DNA of 16,803 nt, taken from assembly GCA_016934605.1 (NCBI GenBank), contig JAFGSO010000493.1, positions 1-16,803 of the forward strand, given 5' to 3'. This document shows, piece after piece, positions 6,799-13,443 of this stretch (the stretch's first letter is position 1; each line of letters starts with the position of its first letter). The position numbers and the translations under genes were made by a program. Under the pieces are notes generated by a model, which worked only from the letters and a program-made list of their open reading frames with translations, had not been told where the DNA came from and searched no databases. This stretch comes from Calditrichota bacterium (GTDB lineage Bacteria > Calditrichota > Calditrichia > RBG-13-44-9).

Positions 6799-7700
6799 TT
6801 TTCTGAACCTTTCACCTGTTCAATAAAAATTTCATTCAATGAGGCATCGGAAATTTCAAATTTCTTTATAATAAGACCCGAGCCGGCGAGTAGCTTAAAA
6901 AGTTCCTGCGGATCTGCGTCCTCATCGAGGCGAAGTTCCATAAAATTACCGTAATCATCTATCTTTCGGACAAAGGGAATTCTGTGAACAAAATCCGAAT
7001 CCCCTTGGTATTCCAGTAACACAGAATTATAACTGTATTTTTGTTTAATCTGATTGATTTCTCCCCGCAGTAACACCTGACCTTTGTTGATGAGACAGAT
7101 AGAATCGCATAATTTCTCCGCCTGATCCATCAGATGGGTGGAGAGAAGAATCGATTTGCCGGCTTTTTTCATTTCCAGCAGAATATCTTTCAGAAAGCGA
7201 GTATTTATGGGATCCAGACCCGCAAAGGGCTCATCCACGATCAACAGTTCGGGAGAATGAATCACTGCACCGATAAATTGAACTTTCTGCTGCATCCCTT
7301 TACTCAGATTCTGGATACGATCTCCGGCCCATTTACCAAGTTGGAACCGTTCCAGCCATTCATAGGCCTTTTTTTTTGCCTTAGCAGCTTCCATGCCTTT
7401 CATCTCACCCAGAAACTGCAGATGGGAAACCAGTTTCATCTTGGGATAAAGTCCACGTTCTTCAGGAAGATAACCGATTTTATTTTTAAGAGATTCCCGG
7501 AAAGATTGTCCAAGTATTACTATTTTGCCGGAATCAGGAACAATAATGTTCATAATCATACGCATGGTGGTGGTCTTCCCGGCTCCGTTGGGACCCAGCA
7601 ATCCAAAAAGTTGCCCGTCACCGATAGCGAAGGAAACCCGGTCGACCGCCCGAAATGTATTATATGATTTTGATATCCTGTCCAGAATCAGACTGTTCAT
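6795..7700 (-). CDS. ABC transporter ATP-binding protein, NatA-like
   Basis: The 301-residue ATPase has all the nucleotide-binding motifs: Walker A GPNGAGKT (36-43), Q-loop region GYLPEERGLYPKM (76-88), the variant signature LSKGMQQKV (132-140), Walker B LLIVDEP (152-158), the D-loop GLDP, and the switch His189. The variant signature and the C-terminal extension of about 80 residues (DUF4162-like, ending FIEQVKG) are typical of the NatA group of exporters. It is the first gene of a two-gene operon with the NatB-like permease, overlapping it by 4 nt. The Shine-Dalgarno is weak (GGA about 10 nt upstream). Codons for the Lys-rich stretch at 107-111 contain a run of nine A on the coding strand. 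Confidence 0.93.
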   Translation of the reverse strand: MNSLILDRISKSYNTFRAVDRVSFAIGDGQLFGLLGPNGAGKTTTMRMIMNIIVPDSGKIVILGQSFRESLKNKIGYLPEERGLYPKMKLVSHLQFLGEMKGMEAAKAKKKAYEWLERFQLGKWAGDRIQNLSKGMQQKVQFIGAVIHSPELLIVDEPFAGLDPINTRFLKDILLEMKKAGKSILLSTHLMDQAEKLCDSICLINKGQVLLRGEINQIKQKYSYNSVLLEYQGDSDFVHRIPFVRKIDDYGNFMELRLDEDADPQELFKLLAGSGLIIKKFEISDASLNEIFIEQVKGSEK

Positions 7701-7780
7701 TTTTTAAATCCGTTTTTTTAGACGCTAAACTAATGCCGGATCAACTGATGAGCAACTGTTATGAAAATTCATCGACATAT

Positions 7781-7793
7781 ACAATACTATTGT
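7781..7793. promoter_or_regulatory. 13-bp palindrome in the divergent ABC/ALDH intergenic region
   Basis: ACAATA-C-TATTGT is a perfect 6-1-6 palindrome between the divergently transcribed ATPase and aldehyde dehydrogenase genes. It lies 27 nt upstream of a candidate -35 box for the dehydrogenase. It fits a site for a dimeric repressor, but I cannot name the family. Confidence 0.3.
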
Positions 7794-7819
7794 CTTAAGA
7801 ACGCTCCCTGAGCAATCTC

Positions 7820-7848
7820 TTGCAATCAACAGAATAAGATATTAACAT
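7820..7848 (+). promoter_or_regulatory. Candidate promoter of the aldehyde dehydrogenase gene
   Basis: TTGCAA (7820-7825), a 17-bp spacer, then TAACAT (7843-7848). Each hexamer has four of six consensus matches. The ATG is 30 nt beyond the -10 box. Spacing and position are good but the boxes are weak. Confidence 0.3.
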
Positions 7849-7878
7849 ATACACAGAAATTCATCAAAGAGGCGTTTC

Positions 7879-9324
7879 ATGGCTACTCCTACCTACCTGC
7901 CGTTCATTCATAATGAATGGGTAAAGACCTACAAATCTATTACCATTAAAAATCCATACTCCCAGAAAAAAATTGCCAGAGTTTATCTCACAGAAGGCGA
8001 TTTTCTGGATATGGCCGTGGAAAGCAGTCTGATTGGCTTTAAATATTCCCGGCAACTTTCGGGTTACGATCGCTATGAACTCCTGATGGGGATCGTTCAT
8101 GGTCTGGAAAAGCGAGAGAAAGAAATTATCCGGACGATTACTGAAGAAAGTGGTAAACCGATTCGTTTTGCCAGAAACGAGGTTGATCGTGCCAAACTAA
8201 CCTTCACCTGGGCGGCGGAAGAAGCACGGCGCCTGAACGGAGAATATATCCCTCTAGATGTCGCTCCTCAGACCAGGGGATATTTCGGAATTTCCAGACG
8301 ATTTCCACTGGGTGTTGTCATGGGGATTTCTCCATTTAATTTTCCCCTGAACCTGGTGGCCCATAAATTGGCACCGGCACTGGCCACGGGCAACAGCATC
8401 ATATTGAAGCCTGCTTCACAGACACCGGTTACCGCACTGAAATTGGGTGAAATCATTAAAGAGACCGGAATTCCCCCGGGAATGGTAAATATCATTCCTG
8501 CCAGTGGTAAAACAGCAGAAATCCTGGTAAAAGATGGTCGAATAAAAAAACTCACATTTACCGGAAGCGCCAGTGTCGGATGGTATCTGCGTTCAGTAGC
8601 CGGTAAAAAGCCCGTAACCCTTGAACTGGGAGGAAATGCAGCAGTAATCGTGGAACCGGATACAGATCTGGATGAAATTATTCCTCGTCTGGTAACGGGT
8701 TCTTTTGCATATGCCGGACAGGTCTGCATCTCGGTTCAGCGTATCTATGTTCAGGAGGATATTTTTGAATCCTTCATCGACAACTTTACCCGCGAAACCA
8801 GAAAAAATGCAATTACCGGAGACCCTTCCAGAGAAGAAACAATGGTTGGACCGATGATTGATAATGATTCCGCCAAAACTGCCGAAGATTGGGTAAAAGA
8901 AGCCATCAAGGGAGGGGCGACACTGATCATGGGTGGCCACCGCAATAAAAATTTCTTGGAACCGACCATTCTTACCGGAACATCGCCCCACATGAAAGCA
9001 GTATGTGAAGAAATATTTGCACCGGTCGTTTCCATTGAATCTTATCGAAACTTCACAGATGCTATCAATATGGTCAATAATTCTCACTACGGTTTACAGG
9101 CAGGAATTTACTGCAATGATTTCAAGAAAATTCAGCAAGCTTACAATGAGCTGGATGTCGGTGGTGTGATTGTGAATGACTATCCCACTTTCCGTATTGA
9201 TCCCATGCCATATGGAGGGATGAAAGACAGCGGATCGGGTCGAGAGGGACTCCGTTATGCGATGGAAGAAATGACCGAAATAAAACTGCTGGCTGTACGG
9301 GGATACAAAAATCCGGATAAATAG
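7879..9324 (+). CDS. NAD(P)-dependent aldehyde dehydrogenase (lactaldehyde-dehydrogenase-like)
   Basis: The 481-residue protein is a complete aldehyde dehydrogenase oxidising an aldehyde to the carboxylic acid. Catalytic residues are in place: Asn154 in SPFNFPLN, general base Glu249 in LELGGN, and nucleophile Cys283 in AGQVCISVQR, with the usual 34-residue Glu-Cys spacing. The cofactor motif FTGSASVG and the C-terminal YGGMKDSGSGREG are also present. The overall sequence, including GEYIPLD and GISRRFPLGVVMGISPFN, resembles the ALDH family 21/lactaldehyde-dehydrogenase-like group, which also includes phosphonoacetaldehyde and sulfolactaldehyde-type enzymes; the substrate is not certain. AGAGG 6 nt upstream of ATG supports the start. 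It stands alone on the plus strand, divergent from the ABC exporter, with no clear terminator before the cold-shock gene. Confidence 0.93.
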   Translation: MATPTYLPFIHNEWVKTYKSITIKNPYSQKKIARVYLTEGDFLDMAVESSLIGFKYSRQLSGYDRYELLMGIVHGLEKREKEIIRTITEESGKPIRFARNEVDRAKLTFTWAAEEARRLNGEYIPLDVAPQTRGYFGISRRFPLGVVMGISPFNFPLNLVAHKLAPALATGNSIILKPASQTPVTALKLGEIIKETGIPPGMVNIIPASGKTAEILVKDGRIKKLTFTGSASVGWYLRSVAGKKPVTLELGGNAAVIVEPDTDLDEIIPRLVTGSFAYAGQVCISVQRIYVQEDIFESFIDNFTRETRKNAITGDPSREETMVGPMIDNDSAKTAEDWVKEAIKGGATLIMGGHRNKNFLEPTILTGTSPHMKAVCEEIFAPVVSIESYRNFTDAINMVNNSHYGLQAGIYCNDFKKIQQAYNELDVGGVIVNDYPTFRIDPMPYGGMKDSGSGREGLRYAMEEMTEIKLLAVRGYKNPDK

Positions 9325-9339
9325 GGGAAATTATTTCAT

Positions 9340-9366
9340 AAAAAAACAGAAAAAAATGAAAAAAAA
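9340..9366. promoter_or_regulatory. Phased A-tracts upstream of the cold-shock promoter
   Basis: Runs of 7, 7 and 8 A residues occupy 9340-9346, 9350-9356 and 9359-9366. Their centres are about 10 bp apart, one helical turn. Such phasing is known to bend DNA. The block ends 22 bp before the -35 box of the cold-shock gene and may act as a curved or UP-like activating element. Confidence 0.5.
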
Positions 9367-9388
9367 TTAGAAATATGTGATATAAATC

Positions 9389-9417
9389 TTGACAAAAATA
9401 GCTGTTATACTTAAATT
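9389..9417 (+). promoter_or_regulatory. Promoter of the cold-shock gene
   Basis: A perfect -35 box TTGACA (9389-9394), a 17-bp spacer, and TAAATT (9412-9417, four of six matches). A start near 9424 gives a leader of about 100 nt, typical of cold-shock genes. Confidence 0.6.
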
Positions 9418-9423
9418 TTTTAT

Positions 9424-9524
9424 ACTTACGGGTATTTCCTCTTCATCCAAGTTTTAATTAAAAATCCGTAAGCCCGTTGGTGGAGAGGCTAAATTGGTTT
9501 CAGGTAAAGGAGGTATATTTTTTT
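9424..9524 (+). promoter_or_regulatory. Structured 5' leader of the cold-shock gene, possible RNA thermosensor
   Basis: Two strong pairings are possible. CTTACGG (9425-9431) pairs perfectly with CCGTAAG (9466-9472). CCTCTTCATCCAA (9438-9450) pairs with TTGGTGGAGAGG (9477-9488) over 12 pairs with one G-U and one bulged base. The stems cross, so they form a pseudoknot or exclude each other. Escherichia coli cspA mRNA is known to switch between two leader folds, one with a pseudoknot in the cold. No E. coli-like cold-box motif was recognised here, so the analogy is structural only. Confidence 0.5.
9506..9514 (+). promoter_or_regulatory. Strong ribosome binding site deciding the cold-shock start
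   Basis: AAAGGAGGT is a full anti-16S match, 10 nt before the ATG at 9525. It rules out an in-frame ATG at 9477, which would put this site inside the coding sequence and add 16 residues foreign to the family. Confidence 0.85.
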
Positions 9525-9737
9525 ATGCCCACTGGTACGGTGAAGTGGTTTAATGAAGCTAAAGGATGGGGCTTTATAGTTCCCGAAGACGGTGGGGATG
9601 ATGTTTTTGTTCATTACTCAGCAATTGAAACAGACGGATTTAAAACCCTTAAAGAGGGTCAGAAAGTTGACTACGAACTGAAGCTGGGGAAAAATGGGAA
9701 ATATCAAGCAAACGATGTGAAAATGTCAGAAGAATAG
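9525..9737 (+). CDS. Cold-shock protein, CspA family
   Basis: The 70-residue single-domain protein has the OB-fold cold-shock pattern: it starts MPTGTVKWFNEAKGWGFI, with RNP1 KGWGFI (13-18, usually KGFGFI) and RNP2 VFVHYS (27-32). The family binds single-stranded RNA and DNA, melts mRNA structure as a chaperone, and may act as an antiterminator; many members are induced by cold but others are constitutive. The gene has its own TTGACA promoter, a structured leader, a full Shine-Dalgarno and a strong terminator, so it is monocistronic. Length is normal for the family. Confidence 0.97.
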   Translation: MPTGTVKWFNEAKGWGFIVPEDGGDDVFVHYSAIETDGFKTLKEGQKVDYELKLGKNGKYQANDVKMSEE

Positions 9738-9753
9738 CATCATCTCAAGTCTT

Positions 9754-9791
9754 AAAAAACCCGGCTTTCATGACGAAAGCCGGGTTTTTTT
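9754..9791. terminator. Bidirectional terminator between csp and the permease
   Basis: CCCGGCTTTC (9760-9769) and GAAAGCCGGG (9775-9784) form a perfect 10-bp GC-rich stem with a 5-nt loop. Six A residues precede it and seven T residues follow, so it works on both strands. It ends the cold-shock transcript and, 22 nt beyond its stop codon, the convergent permease transcript. Confidence 0.95.
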
Positions 9792-9812
9792 ATTTGCCAG
9801 CGAAGGGTCAGT

Positions 9813-11186
9813 TCACAAATATTTTTTTTGAAATTTTTTCCTGAAATACCAATAGAACAGGATACCGGTTGCCACAAGCACAACTCCTGCCATGGTTTCC
9901 AACGGCTGATCGAGGAATGTATTAAACATAATCCAGAGTACAATTACCATATAAAATATGGTTGTATAGGGGTATCCCCATGCGAGATAATGACTCACCG
10001 GGGTTTCCTGTTTGATCCGAAGAAGAAAAAGTGCAAAGCCTGACAGCACTCCAAAACCGAGCATCACAAAAACAGTGTATGTCAGTAACTGGTTAAAACT
10101 ACCGGTGAGGATAAGAATGACTGTCCAGCCAAATTGAAGCCATAAGGCTGCTGCCGGTGTATTATATATGCTATGTATCTTCCCGAATACAGGAAAAAAT
10201 TCTTTTTCCCGACTCATCGCAAAATAAATTCGTGCACCTGACAGGACAGTGGCGTTCAGCGTACTGAGTACCGCCATTAGTATTGCAATGTTAAAAACAA
10301 TGGAAAGTCCAGCGCCCCGCAGAATGAGCAATACATGATGTCCGATATCGATAACATTTTCCATGCTCCACAGAGGCATAGCATAGAGATATACAATGTT
10401 AATTAGAATATATATGACAGTGACAGTGGCGACACCGGTCCAGGTTGCCCGAGGAATATTTCTGCGGTAATTCTGAATTTCACCCGCAACATAAGCCAGA
10501 ACAGTCCAGCCTGAATAAGTAAAATAGACACCGATAAGAGCGACTCCCAGCTTAGAGGTAATCCCCAGATCCGGAAATCTCTGGAATGCCGGTGTCAAAT
10601 GTTCCCAGTTTCCCTGCGGGGAGGTCAGCCCGGCGATAATATAGGAACCGAAAACGAAGAGACTGAGAAAAGTAAAAAACCGCTGAAAGAGAGCGCCGGA
10701 ACGAACTCCACGGACGTTGACATAGGTAAAAAACAGGGTAATCAGCACAGCAATGATTTTGTGCAGTGTAATTCCGGTTCCGATACCCGGCATCGCCAGA
10801 TGCCATTCTCGTGCTTCCGATCCAAAAAAGTTCAAAAAATAATGAGAAAACCCAACTGCAATAACTGCTATTGAGCCGGTATATGTTACCAGAAGAGCTG
10901 CCCAGCCAAATAGAAATCCAAGTATCGGGTGGTAAGCGTGAGTAAGATAATGGAAATCACCGCCGGCATGCGGGAAGCGGGTGGATAGTTCTGCATATGT
11001 CACACCACCGCAAAATGAAATAAATCCACCAATTACCCAGATCAGAATCATATAACCGGGATCACTCACGTACTGAGCAATATAGCCGGTAGTGGTAAAA
11101 ATACCGATACCGAGAATGTTGCCCACCATCAACACATATGCGTCTTTAAAACCGAGAATTCTAAATGTAGAAGGAATAGAAGACAT
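9813..11186 (-). CDS. APC-superfamily amino-acid permease
   Basis: The 457-residue inner-membrane transporter has about 12 hydrophobic segments. The first contains GNILGIGIFTTTG (22-34), the unwound helix 1 signature of the amino acid-polyamine-organocation superfamily. The segment CGGVTYAELSTRFPHAGGDFHYL (around 59-81) is the helix 2-3 region of LAT/YfnA-like members. A basic tail (RKKFQKKYL) ends the protein. The substrate is likely an amino acid but cannot be set from sequence alone. The start at 11186 has only GAGAG nearby. A stronger AGGAGG lies 19 nt upstream, partly inside a leader hairpin. The gene follows the envelope operon on the same strand after 101 nt without a clear terminator, so read-through is possible. 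Confidence 0.92.
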   Translation of the reverse strand: MSSIPSTFRILGFKDAYVLMVGNILGIGIFTTTGYIAQYVSDPGYMILIWVIGGFISFCGGVTYAELSTRFPHAGGDFHYLTHAYHPILGFLFGWAALLVTYTGSIAVIAVGFSHYFLNFFGSEAREWHLAMPGIGTGITLHKIIAVLITLFFTYVNVRGVRSGALFQRFFTFLSLFVFGSYIIAGLTSPQGNWEHLTPAFQRFPDLGITSKLGVALIGVYFTYSGWTVLAYVAGEIQNYRRNIPRATWTGVATVTVIYILINIVYLYAMPLWSMENVIDIGHHVLLILRGAGLSIVFNIAILMAVLSTLNATVLSGARIYFAMSREKEFFPVFGKIHSIYNTPAAALWLQFGWTVILILTGSFNQLLTYTVFVMLGFGVLSGFALFLLRIKQETPVSHYLAWGYPYTTIFYMVIVLWIMFNTFLDQPLETMAGVVLVATGILFYWYFRKKFQKKYL

Positions 11187-11206
11187 TTGCTCTCTCTATT
11201 ATGTTC

Positions 11207-11261
11207 CTCCTGATAAGATGCAACACCTGTCTTTATCAGGTTCGTCTGATGAGTTTCAGAC
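11207..11261 (-). promoter_or_regulatory. Two hairpins in the leader of the permease gene
   Basis: On the minus strand GTCTGA/TCAGAC (11256-11261 with 11244-11249, 6-nt loop) is followed by CCTGATAA/TTATCAGG (11233-11240 with 11209-11216, 16-nt loop). The 3' arm of the second runs into AGGAGG (11205-11210), so the stem would partly cover this Shine-Dalgarno-like site. There is no U-tract after either hairpin. Confidence 0.4.
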
Positions 11262-11287
11262 TGAATAGGCTTAAGAACGATTTACTG

Positions 11288-12418
11288 TTATTCTGTGGAC
11301 AATTCAAACATCATAATTCTATTATTGCCCGAATCGGCCACATAGACAATCTGCCCTTCCTTAAAAGGTGTTACTGCAATTCCGCCAGGATTTCTGAATT
11401 GTTTCAATCTACTGCCGTATCCCAGAACGGACTGAAGCTGTAGCCCGGAGGAAGCAACAAAGCGGTAAAAACCCGGGAGTCCTTCCGTTCCGGATGAATC
11501 CGCATCTCCCTTGCCTGCATCCACCAGGAACACAAATCCATTTCGATCTATGGCAACATCCTGCAGGTTCCAGAATTTATCTGTGGCATAGATATCTGAA
11601 CCGATCAATGCCGTGTTGGGTGTAAGAATCGGTTGACCTTCGAAAGTACGGGTTGTGATATGCTGGAACTTATAGGAGTTTTCCAGCAGGCTGGTGCGTC
11701 CGGTATGCGTAAACATAAATTCCGTTGTATTTTCCCGGCTGGAAACATCCAGATACCTCTCCCGGAGTGAAACAATCGAAGTTGGCAATATCGTGGAGAA
11801 CAGTGCAGTACCGTTCACTTCCAGTGGAAGTTGGCCTTTTAATGTGTGGTTTGCATAGAAATCGTATATAAAACTGAATTCTTTATAATTACTATTAGTG
11901 TCTCTGGGTTGTATGGCAGTCACATAATATTCAAAACCGTTATAAACCGTAATACCGGTATACTGAAGGGTGGGTTCACTGGCCCGTTCGAAAATGATTT
12001 CCACAGGAGTGGCAGATATGTTGTGGTTATATCTATACAAATCCAGTTTATATATTTTATTTGTTTTATTAACAACCAGCAGTTGCAGGCTGTCATTCTG
12101 GGTAATAGCAGCCGGATGAGGTATTCCGGTACAAACACCCTGGATGGTGCCACCGGCATCCATCATCACAATTTCATCGGATCCGGTATTGCATACATAA
12201 ACAAAATTATCCACCCCGTAGTAAATGTCCGTCGGATTCCGGAAAGAATAACCGGCATCATCGTCCAGAACAGGTAAAATCATATTGTACACTTCATTAT
12301 TAATATTGGCATAGCGGTCTTCTTCAGAAGGAATGGACGGAACCGGATATTTGTCGTGAGAGCAATCCACGCTAAACAGAAAAAATATAGTGATTATTGA
12401 TAAGAAACGAATCAGCAT
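11288..12418 (-). CDS. Exported NHL-repeat beta-propeller protein
   Basis: The 376-residue protein starts with a signal peptide (MLIRFLSIITIFFLFS) followed by Cys19. This could be a lipoprotein, although Asp at -1 is unusual for a lipobox. The body has NHL/SMP-30-like beta-propeller blades. The clearest are near 57-90 (FRNPTDIYYGVDNFVYVCNT) and 340-374 (NPGGIAVTP, then VYVADSGNNRIMMFEL). Such propellers mostly serve as binding scaffolds; no catalytic site is seen. It is the last gene of the envelope operon, 17 nt after the PorV-like gene, with AAAGGA 9 nt before ATG. It probably sits at the periplasmic or outer face of the outer membrane and works with the receptor and porin-like protein. Confidence 0.75.
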   Translation of the reverse strand: MLIRFLSIITIFFLFSVDCSHDKYPVPSIPSEEDRYANINNEVYNMILPVLDDDAGYSFRNPTDIYYGVDNFVYVCNTGSDEIVMMDAGGTIQGVCTGIPHPAAITQNDSLQLLVVNKTNKIYKLDLYRYNHNISATPVEIIFERASEPTLQYTGITVYNGFEYYVTAIQPRDTNSNYKEFSFIYDFYANHTLKGQLPLEVNGTALFSTILPTSIVSLRERYLDVSSRENTTEFMFTHTGRTSLLENSYKFQHITTRTFEGQPILTPNTALIGSDIYATDKFWNLQDVAIDRNGFVFLVDAGKGDADSSGTEGLPGFYRFVASSGLQLQSVLGYGSRLKQFRNPGGIAVTPFKEGQIVYVADSGNNRIMMFELSTE

Positions 12419-12435
12419 AGAACAGGGTCCTTTAT

Positions 12436-13425
12436 TTAAAACCGGATACTTAAAGCAAACCTATTCACATATCCTAAACGGCCAAAATTACTGAATGCAT
12501 AATCAACTCCAATGTCCAGGGCACTTACGGGAACATTAAGCCCGAATCCGGCAGAGAAATCTTCTTCTAAACGGGCACTGGTAAAACCGCCACGGAGGGC
12601 GAACAGATCCTGCCACCAATATTCCAGACCGATATTCACATTCTCCACATTGTCGTTGGGATGATTCAACTGAATAGACCCGGACAGCAAATGTTCTTCT
12701 GTCTGCAGAAATTCAGCGGCAATGCCCACCCGGAACAGAATGGGAGGAGGAAATTTCTGAAAGCTGTCCCTGGTAGTAACTTCATTCTCCAGATTTTTAT
12801 ACTGGAAACTGCCTGCAGGTGCTATATCATTTCCAAAATTCGTGACAGTTACAGCGAAGCGGATAGATTCCCATCCGGTGCGGTAATAGGTTCCCAGATC
12901 GAACAGCAGTGCATTTATGTTCAATTCTGCCAGAGTTTCATACAGATATTTAACGGTAATTCCAAAGCTGAATTTGTCAGTCATTTTCCGGGCATATGAA
13001 AGTCCCACAAGTGCATCCGAATAACTGAAATACCGGCCGGTGCCATAAGGATAAAGTTCGGTCGTCTCTTCCATATCCTCAGTATGCAGGTAGGTAATAG
13101 CCAGTCCCACTGAATTCACCTCATCAAGATGATAAACCATTCCCAGAAATTCCATCTGAATGTCTACCAGCCAGCGGGTATTGGAGAAAAATAGTTCATT
13201 CCGATTAAACTGGGTTAGTCCGGCCGGATTATAATAGAGTGCTTCGGCATCATTTGCGATGGCCACAAATGCCTGTCCCATGGCAACGGCCCGGGGACCT
13301 GTACCGATTTTCAAAAACTGAGCCGAAGAAGTCCCCACCCGTTGACCTCCCAGATTGGGCAGGAGCTGGGGGTAGGCTGTCGCAGTCATCATAAATAAAA
13401 AAAGTATATATTTGACTGAATTCAT
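12436..13425 (-). CDS. PorV/PorQ-family outer-membrane protein
   Basis: The 329-residue protein has a signal peptide (1 to about 20, FMMTATAYPQ) and then the conserved PorV/PorQ opening: FLKIGTGPRAVAMGQAFVA (37-55) and NDAEALYYNPAGL (58-70). The rest is alternating beta-strand sequence ending in Phe (FALSIRF), as expected for an outer-membrane barrel related to FadL/OmpP1. PorV is a component of the type IX secretion system in Bacteroidetes, but many paralogues in other FCB lineages sit beside TonB-dependent receptors and have no proven secretion role. GGAG 6-7 nt before ATG supports the start. It lies 18 nt after the TonB receptor gene and 17 nt before the propeller gene. Confidence 0.88.
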   Translation of the reverse strand: MNSVKYILFLFMMTATAYPQLLPNLGGQRVGTSSAQFLKIGTGPRAVAMGQAFVAIANDAEALYYNPAGLTQFNRNELFFSNTRWLVDIQMEFLGMVYHLDEVNSVGLAITYLHTEDMEETTELYPYGTGRYFSYSDALVGLSYARKMTDKFSFGITVKYLYETLAELNINALLFDLGTYYRTGWESIRFAVTVTNFGNDIAPAGSFQYKNLENEVTTRDSFQKFPPPILFRVGIAAEFLQTEEHLLSGSIQLNHPNDNVENVNIGLEYWWQDLFALRGGFTSARLEEDFSAGFGLNVPVSALDIGVDYAFSNFGRLGYVNRFALSIRF

Positions 13426-13443
13426 GTTATCTCCGAACTGAAA

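Noticed and set aside
9477..9524. ATG at 9477 as the cold-shock start
   Set aside because: It would bury the full AAAGGAGGT site in coding sequence and add 16 residues unlike any cold-shock protein.
12436..13425. Evidence for a complete type IX secretion locus
   Set aside because: Only a PorV/PorQ-type protein is present. No other recognisable secretion component or C-terminal sorting domain is seen in the window.
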